Shown here in pieces: positions 32,789-43,516 of a stretch of 64,000 bases of DNA. The first letter of the stretch is position 1; the number at the start of each line of letters is the position of its first letter. Under the pieces are notes generated by a model, which had not been told where the DNA came from, made no database searches, and was given only the letters and a program-made list of their open reading frames with translations. Made by a program: the position numbers and the translations under genes. Source of the stretch: Dinoroseobacter sp. (GTDB lineage: Bacteria; Pseudomonadota; Alphaproteobacteria; Rhodobacterales; Rhodobacteraceae); NCBI GenBank assembly GCA_017643385.1, contig JAEPNN010000011.1, forward strand, positions 1 to 64,000. Direction: 5' to 3'.

Positions 32789-35371
32789 GTGCAGAAGGGT
32801 GCTGATTTTGTTGAGATTGCCCCCACCACGCAGATGGGGGACGCGACCTATGGCGTGCGGGCAAAATGCCTGCAGCGCCTGATCAGGCTTGATCTTCCCG
32901 TTCCCCGCACAGCAGCGCTGTCCTTCGAGGCCGTTCGAAAGATTGCGGGCGGCCAAACCTTTGATGTTGCGACCTTGTTGGGGCAGTTTGGCCCAAACCC
33001 GCTGGTTTCTGTCCGACCCAGCCCTGAGCTGACAGCGTGGGGTGGACCTGGGGCGGTTCTCGACATCGGCATGAATGATGCGCAGCTCACTACGCTGTCT
33101 GATGAGATCGGTGTGGAACCGGCCCGCAGGCTCTATATGCGGTTCATCCATGCCTACGCGGTGGAAGTCGCCCGGCTTGATCCGGACGATTTCCCAATGC
33201 CCGAGCATCCCTCGGCATCGGAGCTGTCGGAGGTCTTGGCGACCTATACCAAGGAAATGGACGAGGAGTTTCCTCAGGACCCCGTCCAACAGCTGACGCA
33301 GGTCCTGCGGTCCATGGCCCGCGCCTGGAATGGCACAAGTGCGCGGTTGTTGCGTCAGGCCCGCGGCGCACCTGAGGATGCAGGACTTGGTCTTGTCGTC
33401 CAGCAAATGATACCAGGCATGGGACCTGCGGAAAGCGGATCCGGGGTGATCCAATTCGTTTCCACCCGTACCGGGCAGCCGCAGATCACGGGACGTTACC
33501 TGAGCCAAAGTCAGGGGCGCGAAGCGCTGGAGACAGATCGCTCACTCTATCTGACGAAAGACCAACGCGGTCCCTCGCTTGAAGATCAGGCACCGGAAGC
33601 CTTTGGGCGTCTGAAAGAGATGGGCGCGCAATTGCGCAAAGCGTTGCGGGAAGAAATGCAGATCGAATTCACACTCGATCAGGGTGAATTGTGGGTACTG
33701 GATGCCGTTCGTGTGCCACGCACCAGCCGGGCCGCCGTCCGTATCGCTGTTGCTCTGGCGGAGCAGGGCATCATATCTGAACAGGTTGCGTTGTTGCGAA
33801 TTGAACCTCGGGCCTTGTCAGAGCTTTTGCACCGTCAGGTTGCCAGCGTCGCCAAACGCGAAGTTCTGGCGCGGGGCATTGCGGCCTCTCCGGGGGCGGC
33901 GACAGGGTATCTGGTCTTTTCTGCCACTGCTGCGCAAGAAACTGCGGCCCGAGGCGAAAACGCAATTTTGGTGCGGCGCGAAACCTCCCCTGAAGATATC
34001 CGTGGCATGCATGCAGCCGCCGGTGTGCTGACCGAGCGGGGCGGCATGTCGAGCCATGCAGCCGTGATCGCCCGAGGTTTGGGTGTGCCATGCGTGGTCG
34101 GGGCCGAAGGGACCGAGGTCAAAGGGCGGGCCCGCAAGCTGGTTCTCGCAGACGGGCAGGAGCTGACCGAAGGCACCGAAATCACACTGGACGGCTCTTC
34201 CGGCGACGTGCTGAAGGGCGCGGTGGAGCTTGTGGAACCGGCGCTCGAAGGTCCGTTCCGCACCTTGATGAACTGGGCCGATCAGGCGCGCGACATCGAT
34301 GTACGCGCAAACGCAGATACCCCCGCGGACGCAGACACAGCGCGGTTGTTTGAAGCGCAAGGCATCGGGCTTTGTCGAACGGAACACATGTTCTTCGACG
34401 AAGGGCGTCTGACCGTGATGCGCGAGATGATTTTTGCCGACAGCGCCAAGGGACGGTCCCACGCACTTGAACGGCTCTTACCGATGCAACGCGAAGACTT
34501 TCTGCAGCTGTTCGAGATCATGCGCGGCAAGCCGGTCTGCATTCGTCTTTTTGACCCGCCGCTGCACGAGTTCTTGCCCCATACCCGCGATGGCATGATT
34601 GAATTGGCCGAAGCGCTCGATCTGCCTTTGGCAACCGTGACGCACCGCATTGAAGAGTTGCAAGAGTTCAACCCGATGCTGGGGATGCGTGGGGTGCGTC
34701 TGGGGATTGTCATGCCCGAGATCTACGAGATGCAGGCGCGCGCGATCTTCGAGGCAACCTTGCTGGCGTCAAGGCGTGGGGCGACGGTGACCCCAGAGAT
34801 CATGATCCCATTGGTTTCGGCCAAGCGCGAAGTGGAATTGGTGCGTGGGCGCATTGATGCCATTGCGGCCGCGGTACGCGCTGAAGACGGGGGCGTGTTT
34901 AACTACCGTCTGGGCGTAATGGTCGAAACACCAAGGGCTGCGCTGAGGTCAGGTGATATCGCGGAAGCCGTGGATTTCCTGTCCTTCGGAACCAACGATC
35001 TGACACAAATGAGCTATGGGCTGAGCCGCGATGATGCTGGACGTTTCATGAGCACATATGTGGCCCAGGGTGTATTTCCTGAAGATCCGTTTCATACGCT
35101 TGACGCAGACGGCGTCGGAGAATTGTTGAACATCGCCGCAGAACGCTCACGCAATGTGCGTCCAGAGATAACATTGTCTGTGTGCGGCGAACACGGCGGC
35201 GATCCCGATTCGATTGATTTCTGCCGAAAAGCCGGTTTCACCTATGTGAGTTGCTCGCCGTTCCGGGTGCCTGTTGCACGCCTTGCCGCGGCACATTTGG
35301 CCCTGACAGACACGCCAAGCGAAAGTAAACCACGTCGTTTCAATCTGTTAGGCAGTGTTTTGCGCCGCTGA
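32789..35371 (+). CDS. Pyruvate, phosphate dikinase-family PEP-utilising enzyme
   Basis: The GTG at 32789 is preferred because GAAGGGAG lies 9 bases upstream; ATG 32747 would add 14 residues. The product has 860 residues. The swivelling phosphohistidine motif GGMSSHAAVIARGLGVPC is near residue 420, and the C-terminal PEP/pyruvate barrel has SFGTNDLTQMSYGLSRDD and CGEHGGDP with the catalytic Cys, then VSCSPFRVPVARLAAA. The N-terminal ATP-grasp region is degenerate: SVRPSPELTAWGGPGAVLD replaces the PPDK SVRSGA segment and YGVRAKCLQRL replaces GGKGANLAEM. It may be PPDK, which converts pyruvate, ATP and Pi to PEP, or a variant with altered nucleotide use. Confidence 0.85.
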   Translation: MQKGADFVEIAPTTQMGDATYGVRAKCLQRLIRLDLPVPRTAALSFEAVRKIAGGQTFDVATLLGQFGPNPLVSVRPSPELTAWGGPGAVLDIGMNDAQLTTLSDEIGVEPARRLYMRFIHAYAVEVARLDPDDFPMPEHPSASELSEVLATYTKEMDEEFPQDPVQQLTQVLRSMARAWNGTSARLLRQARGAPEDAGLGLVVQQMIPGMGPAESGSGVIQFVSTRTGQPQITGRYLSQSQGREALETDRSLYLTKDQRGPSLEDQAPEAFGRLKEMGAQLRKALREEMQIEFTLDQGELWVLDAVRVPRTSRAAVRIAVALAEQGIISEQVALLRIEPRALSELLHRQVASVAKREVLARGIAASPGAATGYLVFSATAAQETAARGENAILVRRETSPEDIRGMHAAAGVLTERGGMSSHAAVIARGLGVPCVVGAEGTEVKGRARKLVLADGQELTEGTEITLDGSSGDVLKGAVELVEPALEGPFRTLMNWADQARDIDVRANADTPADADTARLFEAQGIGLCRTEHMFFDEGRLTVMREMIFADSAKGRSHALERLLPMQREDFLQLFEIMRGKPVCIRLFDPPLHEFLPHTRDGMIELAEALDLPLATVTHRIEELQEFNPMLGMRGVRLGIVMPEIYEMQARAIFEATLLASRRGATVTPEIMIPLVSAKREVELVRGRIDAIAAAVRAEDGGVFNYRLGVMVETPRAALRSGDIAEAVDFLSFGTNDLTQMSYGLSRDDAGRFMSTYVAQGVFPEDPFHTLDADGVGELLNIAAERSRNVRPEITLSVCGEHGGDPDSIDFCRKAGFTYVSCSPFRVPVARLAAAHLALTDTPSESKPRRFNLLGSVLRR

Positions 35372-35535
35372 ACCAGCGTTTGCGCAAATGGGGCACTTGT
35401 GACGCCCCGGACACAATTTGTCGGAATGGCCCCGATTTCGTCTATGCGGTGCCGCAAAGGCACTTTAGACCTACAAGTCAAGCTGCACTGGGGGGTGACA
35501 GCTTCGGTAAGATAAAAAGTAACCGAGGATACATT

Positions 35536-36222
35536 GTGAGACTATCGCGCACGATTGCTGCCATCGTGGGCCTGAGTTTGTCAGCCGGCGCTGCCACGAC
35601 TGCCACTGCTGACGTGACTGCCAGTTCATCGACCAACCCGTTTGTGTCGCTGAATCAGCAAATTGGGTCATTACTTGGCGAAGAACGTAATGCCTTGGGG
35701 GCACTTCCCCGCGGTCATTTGGGGAATCTCACGCGCCCGCGTGGTGCAACGACAGATGGCCCTCAATATAATCGCCAATGGCTGGCCTCCCAACCTACCG
35801 CTCGCGGAGGGCGTGAATGGCAGTGCCTATCCGAAGCGCTCTATTTTGAAGCGCGCGGTGAGACACTTGAAGGGCAGGCCGCCGTTGCGGAAGTGATCCT
35901 GAACCGCAAGGCATCCTCGCGCTATCCAAACTCGATCTGTGGTGTCGTGAATCAAGGCACTGGTCGGAAACATGCCTGCCAGTTTTCGTATACATGCGAT
36001 GGGCTGCCCGAAACGATCAGCGAACCGGGTGCATATCGTACCGTGGGAAAAATTGCGCGCGCCGTTATGGATGGTGCCCCGCGTCTGCTTCCGACAGATG
36101 TAACCCATTACCATACCACCGCGGTCAGTCCGTCCTGGGCCAGCCAGTATGAACGCACCGGTCAGATCGGGGTTCATGTGTTCTATCGTGCCTACTATCC
36201 CGGACGACAAGCATCGAATTGA
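35536..36222 (+). CDS. Cell wall hydrolase (SleB family)
   Basis: The GTG at 35536 is preferred: it follows CGAGGA and directly begins a signal peptide (VRLSRTIAAIVGLSLSAGA); the longer open frame from 35380 lacks support. The 228-residue product has a SleB catalytic domain in its C-terminal half: CLSEALYFEARGE with the catalytic Glu, AVAEVILNRKASSRYPNSICGVVNQG, CQFSYTCDG and THYHTTAVSPSWA. SleB-type enzymes are lytic transglycosylases acting on peptidoglycan; in non-sporing bacteria they have general wall-turnover roles. Confidence 0.9.
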   Translation: MRLSRTIAAIVGLSLSAGAATTATADVTASSSTNPFVSLNQQIGSLLGEERNALGALPRGHLGNLTRPRGATTDGPQYNRQWLASQPTARGGREWQCLSEALYFEARGETLEGQAAVAEVILNRKASSRYPNSICGVVNQGTGRKHACQFSYTCDGLPETISEPGAYRTVGKIARAVMDGAPRLLPTDVTHYHTTAVSPSWASQYERTGQIGVHVFYRAYYPGRQASN

Positions 36223-36248
36223 GTCGCGTATCGATACTCAAGTGACCG

Positions 36249-36276
36249 AGGCAGGCTTTCAGGCCTGCCTTTTTTT
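36249..36276 (+). terminator. Rho-independent terminator after the SleB-family gene
   Basis: AGGCAGGC (36249-36256), a six-base loop and GCCTGCCT (36263-36270) are followed by six further T residues. This is a textbook intrinsic terminator 26 bases after the stop and separates the hydrolase from the folB operon. Confidence 0.92.
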
Positions 36277-36316
36277 GTGGCATGAGGGGAGCGTAACGAG
36301 ACAAGGAACGATCCAA

Positions 36317-37171
36317 ATGTCCGACAACCCAGCCTTGGCTTTCGCACCACTCGAGGCGCGTGCCGAGAAAACTCTGCTTGAAGCGGCCCAGTTGGACCGG
36401 ATTTCGCTGCGCGATCACGTCCGCTCTGTTGAAATTGGTGCCTTTCAAGCCGAGCGTGGCGTGCCACAGCGCTTGCGTTTCAATCTTGTGGTCGAGGTTC
36501 AAACCCTCGCTGGAGCGCTGGCCGATGATGTCGACCAGGTCGTGTCTTACGATGCGCTGACCGATGCGATCGATCTGGCCCTTGGCGATGCACGGCTCGA
36601 CCTGCTCGAAACGCTGGCGGAAAGAATTGCCGCCTTGGTGCTGCAAGATCCCCGTGCGGCCCGGATATTCGTGCGCATCGAAAAACTGGATCGCGGGCCG
36701 TTTGCGCTTGGGGTCGAGATTGTGCGCCGTTCCGGGGAGGTGATCGGAACCGGCACAGGGCTGGAGGCCCCTGCCCTTCAGGTTATTCTTGTGCCTCATG
36801 ATATTGAAGACCGGCTGAAACCCGCGCTTGATGCATTGGCAGCAGAAGACCTGCCTGCGGTACTTGTCGCCTTGCCAGACCCTGCGCTGAGCTTACCCGT
36901 GGCAGACCATGTGCTGGCAAGACGCAGAATTGCACTTCTGGGTCTTGATCAAACCGCTTGGGTGTTGGGTGGGCGTGATCCGCGCTGCCTTGTCGTGTCC
37001 AGCAGGACGGAAATCGAATGGGCGGCGCAACAAGGGCAGATGACCGTTTGCGCCCCATCAAAGATCGTTGTGGATGCCGTTGACGGCGCGCCAGAGGACG
37101 TAGCCGATGCGGAGGCTGTCGCCGAATGGCTTGCCAAAACGCTGGGCGCGGGCGCGGTGCGCCATTTATGA
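36317..37171 (+). CDS. folB: Dihydroneopterin aldolase with C-terminal extra domain
   Basis: The start is ATG 36317 after AAGGA; the upstream open frame crosses the terminator. The product has 284 residues, over twice the usual FolB length. Residues about 22-125 are the FolB domain (LDRISLRDHVRSVEIGAF, QVVSYDALTDAI, LLETLAERIAALVLQ, VRIEKLD). The remaining 150 residues (from EVIGTGTGLEAP to the end) are an uncharacterised alpha/beta region. FolB releases 6-hydroxymethyl-dihydropterin from dihydroneopterin. It overlaps folP (ATGA), so coupling with the next folate step is direct. folK is not adjacent. Confidence 0.88.
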   Translation: MSDNPALAFAPLEARAEKTLLEAAQLDRISLRDHVRSVEIGAFQAERGVPQRLRFNLVVEVQTLAGALADDVDQVVSYDALTDAIDLALGDARLDLLETLAERIAALVLQDPRAARIFVRIEKLDRGPFALGVEIVRRSGEVIGTGTGLEAPALQVILVPHDIEDRLKPALDALAAEDLPAVLVALPDPALSLPVADHVLARRRIALLGLDQTAWVLGGRDPRCLVVSSRTEIEWAAQQGQMTVCAPSKIVVDAVDGAPEDVADAEAVAEWLAKTLGAGAVRHL

Positions 37172-38172
37172 GCGCGTTTCGCTACCCACGTCCCTTAATT
37201 TGTGATCCCTCCACACCCGGGGCATTGCCGCTGGCCGGAGGGTGGGCGTTTTTTGCCCAGGTTGAGCTCCTCTCCCGCAGTGAACCCGCGCGCGTTATTG
37301 CTGCGACGGATCTGCCAGAAAAAGTTTTGGATCGCCTAACCCGTACGCGCGTGCCGCAAGCCGGCCTGCAATTTGACGCCCCTAAGATCATGGGAATTCT
37401 GAATGTCACACCTGACAGCTTTTCAGATGGCGGCCTGTTTCAGGATCGTGCGGCAGCGCTGACACAAATCAGGGCCATGGCAAAAGCAGACATCCTGGAT
37501 ATCGGCGGGGAATCCACGCGCCCTGGTGCGGCTGAGGTTGAGATTGCGGAAGAAATCGCGCGAACAGCCCCCGTGATTGAGGCGATTGCGGCAGAGACTG
37601 ACACGCCCATCAGCATCGATACGCGTAAAGCCCGCGTGGCGCAGGCCGCCGTGGACGCGGGTGCCAAGATGATCAACGACGTCTCCGGCCTTGATTTTGA
37701 TGCCGAGATGGCCGGTATGATGGCCAAGGCGGGCGTGCCAGTTTGTTTGATGCATGCGCAAGGCACACCAGAAACGATGCAGGCCGACCCACGCTATGAA
37801 AATGTTCTTCTAGATGTCTTCGATGCCCTTGAGGCGAGACGAGACCGCGCCGTTGCCGCTGGCGTCGCGCCGAAGGATGTGATGCTCGATCCGGGGATCG
37901 GTTTTGGCAAAACATTGGCGCACAATCTGCAACTCGTTCAGGGATTGTCGCTTTTCCACGCTTTGGGATGCCCGCTTCTGTTGGGCGTTTCGCGCAAAGG
38001 GTTCATTGGAAAACTGGGGGATGCGCCAAATCCCGCCGATCGAATGCCAGGATCGGTGGCATTGGGCCTGGTTGGCGCCACTCAGGGGGTTCAGGTTCTT
38101 CGTGTTCATGATGTAGAAGAGACCGCGCAAGCGTTCGCCTTGTGGCGCGCGGTGTCTGGGGGCAAGACATGA
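37168..38172 (+). CDS. folP: Dihydropteroate synthase
   Basis: The start is ATG 37168, overlapping the folB stop. Of 334 residues, the first ~70 are an extension before the TIM barrel, which begins [16 protein letters not shown]. Further DHPS signatures follow: [35 protein letters not shown] and [13 protein letters not shown]. It condenses hydroxymethyl-dihydropterin pyrophosphate with p-aminobenzoate and is the sulphonamide target. Its stop overlaps the glmM start. Confidence 0.97.
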   Translation: MSAFRYPRPLICDPSTPGALPLAGGWAFFAQVELLSRSEPARVIAATDLPEKVLDRLTRTRVPQAGLQFDAPKIMGILNVTPDSFSDGGLFQDRAAALTQIRAMAKADILDIGGESTRPGAAEVEIAEEIARTAPVIEAIAAETDTPISIDTRKARVAQAAVDAGAKMINDVSGLDFDAEMAGMMAKAGVPVCLMHAQGTPETMQADPRYENVLLDVFDALEARRDRAVAAGVAPKDVMLDPGIGFGKTLAHNLQLVQGLSLFHALGCPLLLGVSRKGFIGKLGDAPNPADRMPGSVALGLVGATQGVQVLRVHDVEETAQAFALWRAVSGGKT

Positions 38173-39512
38173 AGCGGAAATATTTCGGTACGGACGGTGT
38201 GAGAGGACGCGCGAACACGCATCCCATGACACCGGAATTGGTTCAGAAACTTGCAGCGGCTGCAGGTCGCTACTTCCGCAGAGATGGGTCTGATACGCAC
38301 CGCGTTGTTATCGGAAAGGACACACGCCTGTCGGGCTACATGCTTGAGAACGCACTGACAGCAGGGTTCACCTCGACCGGGATCAACGTGCTTTTGCTGG
38401 GTCCTGTGCCAACCCCTGCCGTGGGAATTCTGACGAATTCCATGCGTGCAGATGTGGGGGTGATGATCTCGGCCAGTCATAACGCGCATCATGACAATGG
38501 TATTAAATTCTTCGGACCGGATGGGTTCAAGCTAAGTGACGAAGCCGAAGGCGCGATCGAAGCGCTCATGGATGGTGAAATCCAGCTTTCGCAACCCGAA
38601 AACATCGGCCGTGCAAAGCGTATAGATGATGGTCTGGGGCGGTATGTCGAACGTGCGAAGTCTAGTTTCCCGCAAGATCTCTCCCTCGATGGCAAAAAAG
38701 TCGTTGTCGATTGCGCCAATGGCGCAGCTTACAAAGCGGCCCCCATGGTTTTGTGGGAGCTTGGCGCGGAGGTCATTCCCTTAGGCGTCAACCCCAACGG
38801 AACAAACATCAACCTTGGGTGCGGGTCTACCAGCCCCCAATCAGCTGCCGATCTGGTGCAAGCCCATGGTGCAGATCTTGGGATTTGCCTTGATGGCGAT
38901 GCCGACCGGATCATCCTGATCGATGAACAAGGCAAGATCGCAGATGGCGACCAGATCATGGCGCTCTTTGCAGAGAGCTGGGCCAAAGAGGGACGGCTTG
39001 CCCAGAACACACTGGTCTCGACGGTGATGTCCAACCTCGGGTTGGAGCGATACCTTGCGTCAAAAGGGGTGAAGCTGCACCGCACTGCAGTTGGGGACCG
39101 GTACGTGGTCGAAGCGATGCGCGCGAACGGCTGGAACCTTGGTGGGGAACAGTCAGGGCATATCGTGATGACCGACTACGCCACGACCGGGGACGGGCTG
39201 TTCGCGGGGCTTCAATTCCTCGCGCAGATGGTGCGCACGGGCAAGAAAGCGAGTGAGTTGGCGCAAGTCTTCGAGCCGCTGCCACAGCTGCTGCGAAACG
39301 TGCGTTACGAAAAGGGCTCTACCCCATTGGAGGCCGATGGCGTGAAGGCTGCGATTGCAGATGGAGAAGCACGTCTGAACGGATCGGGACGCTTGCTGAT
39401 CCGCAAGTCAGGCACCGAGCCGCTGATCCGGGTGATGGCTGAGGCGGAAGACGCAAGCCTGATGGAGACCGTTGTCAGCGAGATTTGCGCCGCTGTTGAG
39501 GCTGCCGCCTGA
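38169..39512 (+). CDS. glmM: Phosphoglucosamine mutase
   Basis: 447 residues. The start at 38169 overlaps folP. The active-site loop with phosphoserine is [18 protein letters not shown], preceded by FGTDGVRG at the N terminus; the metal-binding DGDADR and sugar-binding GGEQSGH follow, with [12 protein letters not shown] at the C terminus. It interconverts glucosamine-6-P and glucosamine-1-P for UDP-GlcNAc, feeding both peptidoglycan (mur genes) and lipid A (lpxC) in this window. The folB-folP-glmM coupling is common in alphaproteobacteria. Confidence 0.98.
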   Translation: MKRKYFGTDGVRGRANTHPMTPELVQKLAAAAGRYFRRDGSDTHRVVIGKDTRLSGYMLENALTAGFTSTGINVLLLGPVPTPAVGILTNSMRADVGVMISASHNAHHDNGIKFFGPDGFKLSDEAEGAIEALMDGEIQLSQPENIGRAKRIDDGLGRYVERAKSSFPQDLSLDGKKVVVDCANGAAYKAAPMVLWELGAEVIPLGVNPNGTNINLGCGSTSPQSAADLVQAHGADLGICLDGDADRIILIDEQGKIADGDQIMALFAESWAKEGRLAQNTLVSTVMSNLGLERYLASKGVKLHRTAVGDRYVVEAMRANGWNLGGEQSGHIVMTDYATTGDGLFAGLQFLAQMVRTGKKASELAQVFEPLPQLLRNVRYEKGSTPLEADGVKAAIADGEARLNGSGRLLIRKSGTEPLIRVMAEAEDASLMETVVSEICAAVEAAA

Positions 39513-40410
39513 TCGCACTCCACTGGCTGAGCGCAATCCCGGAAAGAACGAAGCCTAGCGCAACAAAGAGCTGAGGCGGAACCTCCTCGCCCATCAGTGT
39601 AATGCCGAAAATTACGGCCCAGATGGGCACAAGGAAACTCACATTTGACATAAACAGCGATCCTGCGGAGGTGATCACCCGCACGCGCAAAACAACGGCA
39701 AGTGCCGTCGGAAAGATGGCCGTCAAAAACAATCCTAAAGTGGCTCGCATGTTGTATTCAGCTGGTATACCATCTAAAATCAATGCTAAAGGGCTGATTG
39801 CTAAGGCGCCCGCAATCACCGTAGCGGTTGCAAACGGGATGGGTGGCATCTTGGGCGCATTTCGCGTCATAACGGATCCAACGGCATAACAGCAAGCCGA
39901 TCCGAGGATGGCGAGACGACCGAGGGTCTCTGCCCTGCCTCCTTCGGACGCAAATATGCCCGGACCGATCAACACAACGACGCCGGTGAAGCCAAGGAAA
40001 ATTCCAAGTACCCGGCGCGGACCGATCCCTTCATCTTTCGAGAAAACCGCGACCAACGGTAGAATGAGGATAGGAACCGCCCCCATGATCACGCCAGCGA
40101 AGGCTGAGCTGACGTGTTGAAGACCCAGACCAAGCAGCGCGAAGGGCGCAGCCACGTTTACCACGCCGATCACACTTGCGATGAACCATTCCCGCTTGCC
40201 CCCGAGCCGTGTGACAGGTTGCCCAACAACATACCCGGCAACGATTAGAACACCCGCCCCGATCAGCGCGCGACCTGCGGCAACCGTCATTGGCGAATAG
40301 CCTGTGAGAGCAACTGAGACCCCCATGAAGGCCGCGCCCCAGATGACCCCAAGAAGAAGGATTTGCAGCCAGTTCAACAGGCCGGGGCTTTGTGGAGATG
40401 GGGCAGTCAT
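39475..40410 (-). CDS. DMT superfamily EamA-type transporter
   Basis: 311 residues with about ten membrane helices in two EamA repeats (first opening [21 protein letters not shown], second around [20 protein letters not shown]). The [13 protein letters not shown] tail is basic and cytoplasmic. The exported solute is unknown; EamA proteins export amino acids or other metabolites. Its 3' end overlaps the glmM 3' end by 38 bases. Confidence 0.88.
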   Translation of the reverse strand: MTAPSPQSPGLLNWLQILLLGVIWGAAFMGVSVALTGYSPMTVAAGRALIGAGVLIVAGYVVGQPVTRLGGKREWFIASVIGVVNVAAPFALLGLGLQHVSSAFAGVIMGAVPILILPLVAVFSKDEGIGPRRVLGIFLGFTGVVVLIGPGIFASEGGRAETLGRLAILGSACCYAVGSVMTRNAPKMPPIPFATATVIAGALAISPLALILDGIPAEYNMRATLGLFLTAIFPTALAVVLRVRVITSAGSLFMSNVSFLVPIWAVIFGITLMGEEVPPQLFVALGFVLSGIALSQWSAIRRQPQQRRKSR

Positions 40411-40489
40411 ACCCTCTCATGCGTGGTTTTGGCAGAGGAGGCAATTGCACCGCAGCAACTAGGTCCGGCTCGATCAGTCAATTTTTCAC

Positions 40490-41128
40490 TCAGCCACGCA
40501 TGCGGTGATGAAGAATTATTGGAACGATCAGATCTTCCTCGTCCGCCAAGTGCCGGGCGAGGAACCCTTGCAGACCTTCCGTTACTTTGTGCAGCGCACC
40601 GACCTCGTCCTTCAACTGGCCCGGGTCAAGCTCGGCCAGTTGCAGCGACCGACGCGCGTGACGCTCAAAGCGATCGAGGGTCTGATCAAGTTCCATATGA
40701 TCAGCCTCCAACACCTCCAACCCCGACCCGAATCGTGGATCAACCGCGTTTATTTCGGGAAAGAAGCTGCGATCCTCGAAGGTATGATGGCCATGCAGGT
40801 TTACGGTCAGCATCCGCGCGAGCCGCGCCAAGCGGGCGCCATAGAAATCCGCAGCAATCTTTGCATCCAGAAATTGCTCAGCATCGTCACGCAGCACATC
40901 CGCAAGCCGGCGAAATCCAGCATGTGCAGCCATCCAGTTGCGCGTCGGTTTACGCAGATGGGGATGCGCGTCCCAAACCTCGCGCGGATAACCCGCGCTC
41001 AGCGTTGGAATTTCGTCCGGCCAACCGGTGCGTTCCGCGATATGAAGATGCTGTTCCATGGCAGGCAAGTGGCGGTACAACCGCTCCAAAACAAGAGCGG
41101 CCCCGCGTGATGCAGGGCCGCTATGCAT
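40490..41128 (-). CDS. Hemerythrin domain-containing protein
   Basis: The start is uncertain: ATG 41128 (212 residues) is chosen, ATG 41059 or a GTG at 41200 are possible; none has a clear ribosome site. The four-helix bundle carries putative di-iron ligands in NWMAAHAGF, NLHGHHTFEDRSFFPEI, EADHMELDQTLDRF and FLARHLADEEDLIVP. Hemerythrin-like proteins bind O2 or sense iron/NO. A neighbouring function is not evident. Confidence 0.8.
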   Translation of the reverse strand: MHSGPASRGAALVLERLYRHLPAMEQHLHIAERTGWPDEIPTLSAGYPREVWDAHPHLRKPTRNWMAAHAGFRRLADVLRDDAEQFLDAKIAADFYGARLARLARMLTVNLHGHHTFEDRSFFPEINAVDPRFGSGLEVLEADHMELDQTLDRFERHARRSLQLAELDPGQLKDEVGALHKVTEGLQGFLARHLADEEDLIVPIILHHRMRG

Positions 41129-41230
41129 TGGGCAATTGGCACGGCGGTGCCGAGACTTAGGGCTTGGGGCGACGCTTTCGAACGAAAAGCTCCGCCGCAC
41201 CCATCTTGCTGCTTTTGAAGCGCGTGCCCT

Positions 41231-42355
<1,125 letters not shown>

Positions 42356-42385
42356 TGTGCATTTTTTATCATATTTTGAATTTTC

Positions 42386-42841
42386 ATGCTTGATGACACC
42401 GACCGCAGGCTTCTTCGCTATCTGCAAAGTGACCCGTCAGCCAGTACTGCCGAGCTTGCAGATCGTGCCGGTGTCAGCACCGCCGTTGCTTGGCGGCGGC
42501 TGGACAAACTGACCGAAGCTGGGGTGCTGCAGGGGATTGAGGCGGTGATCGACTGGCGCGCCCTGGGCTTTGGGGTGGAGGTCAGTCTGCGCATCACATT
42601 GGACAAGACCCAGACAAACGCCTTCGACGAGATGATTTCCGCTGCGCGCGAGGTCCCTGAGGTGATCGAAATCCAGACATTCCTTGGTCGGGTAGATTTG
42701 CGACTGAACGTGCTCGCCCGTGACATGGCTCATTACACGCAAGTCTATCGTGATCGCATCCTGACGCTGCCCCATATTCAGGATATCGAACAGCTGATGC
42801 TTGTCTCGACGGTCAAGGCAGATGAGGCCCTCCCGCTATGA
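42386..42841 (+). CDS. Lrp/AsnC family transcriptional regulator, first of pair
   Basis: 151 residues. The N-terminal helix-turn-helix (LDDTDRRLLRYLQSDPSAST, then TAVAWRRLDKLTEAGVL) is joined to an RAM ligand-binding domain (about 65-150, with EVIEIQTFLGRVDLRLNVLA). Such regulators sense amino acids. It is divergent from ilvC and translationally coupled to a second, related regulator. Control of ilvC and/or metZ is a reasonable guess. Confidence 0.93.
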   Translation: MLDDTDRRLLRYLQSDPSASTAELADRAGVSTAVAWRRLDKLTEAGVLQGIEAVIDWRALGFGVEVSLRITLDKTQTNAFDEMISAAREVPEVIEIQTFLGRVDLRLNVLARDMAHYTQVYRDRILTLPHIQDIEQLMLVSTVKADEALPL

Positions 42842-43299
42842 GCCTTGATCTTGATGATATCGACCGCGCTGTGCTGCGTGAACTGGCCCGGGATGCCCGG
42901 CAGCCCGCGAGTGCGCTGGGTCGCAAACTGGGTTTGAGCCAACCTGCCGCATGGCGCCGGATAAAGCGGTTGGAAGATGCAAATGTCATTTCGGGCCGCC
43001 GCGTTCGGCTGGATGCGACCACGCTGGGCTTTGGGGTGACAGTTTTTCTGGGGGTGAAGCTGGCCACCAAGGGACGCACCAGTGTTGCCGATTTTGAGCG
43101 TGCGATCACCGCGATCCCGGAAGTGCAGGTGGTTCAGCATGTTCTGGGCGCCTATGATTACCGCTTGCGGGTCGTCGCCCGGGATCTGAGCGATTTTGAG
43201 CGTGTTCTGCGACGCAGGATCATGACGCTTCCCGGGGTTGGGGAGGTCGAGGCGAATGTGCTTTTGACCGAGGAACAGCGCCCGGGTCCGCTGGGCTAG
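42838..43299 (+). CDS. Lrp/AsnC family transcriptional regulator, second of pair
   Basis: 153 residues, starting in the ATGA that ends the previous gene. It has the same organisation: LDDIDRAVLRELARDAR with SQPAAWRRIKRLEDANVI as the recognition unit, and a RAM domain (VVQHVLGAYDYRLRVVARD). The two proteins are related but clearly diverged, so they may form hetero-octamers or be paired regulators, an arrangement seen in several proteobacteria. metZ with its riboswitch lies just downstream. Confidence 0.93.
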   Translation: MSLDLDDIDRAVLRELARDARQPASALGRKLGLSQPAAWRRIKRLEDANVISGRRVRLDATTLGFGVTVFLGVKLATKGRTSVADFERAITAIPEVQVVQHVLGAYDYRLRVVARDLSDFERVLRRRIMTLPGVGEVEANVLLTEEQRPGPLG

Positions 43300-43378
43300 G
43301 GCCTACACACGTGCGAACTTAAGCAACCAACGCGCGCTGACATCTTGACCCTTGCTGCGCTGCAGCTTATCCAAGCCC

Positions 43379-43446
43379 CGTGGTGATTTGATGCCAGATT
43401 GCAGACCACGTTGGGCAAAGACCCTTCAAAACATGCTAAAGAGGTT
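43379..43446 (+). ncRNA. SAM-II riboswitch upstream of metZ
   Basis: CGTGGT (43379-43384) pairs with ACCACG (43405-43410) as the P1 stem. Between them are GATTTG and a GCCAGATTGCAG segment, and the conserved GCTAAAG follows at 43435-43441. This order matches the SAM-II (metA/metZ leader) riboswitch of alphaproteobacteria, a pseudoknot that binds S-adenosylmethionine. It sits 71 bases before the metZ start, immediately before a terminator-like hairpin. The ligand and effect (repression when SAM is high) are inferred from the family. Confidence 0.88.
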
Positions 43447-43453
43447 TCGGTCC

Positions 43454-43488
43454 CCCCCGATGCCTTGGTGGCGTTCGGGGGATTTTTA
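43454..43488 (+). terminator. Terminator-like hairpin in the metZ leader
   Basis: CCCCCGATGCC (43454-43464) pairs with GGCG and CGGGGG (43470-43481) around a TTGGT loop, followed by ATTTTTAT. Position directly after the SAM-II aptamer suggests the expression platform of the riboswitch. Confidence 0.7.
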
Positions 43489-43516
43489 TGCCGGATCTGT
43501 CTGGCAGGAGAAGACA

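Noticed and set aside
43352-43516. 55-codon N-terminal extension of metZ
   Set aside because: It reads through the SAM-II riboswitch and terminator hairpin; the ATG at 43517 with its ribosome site is sufficient.
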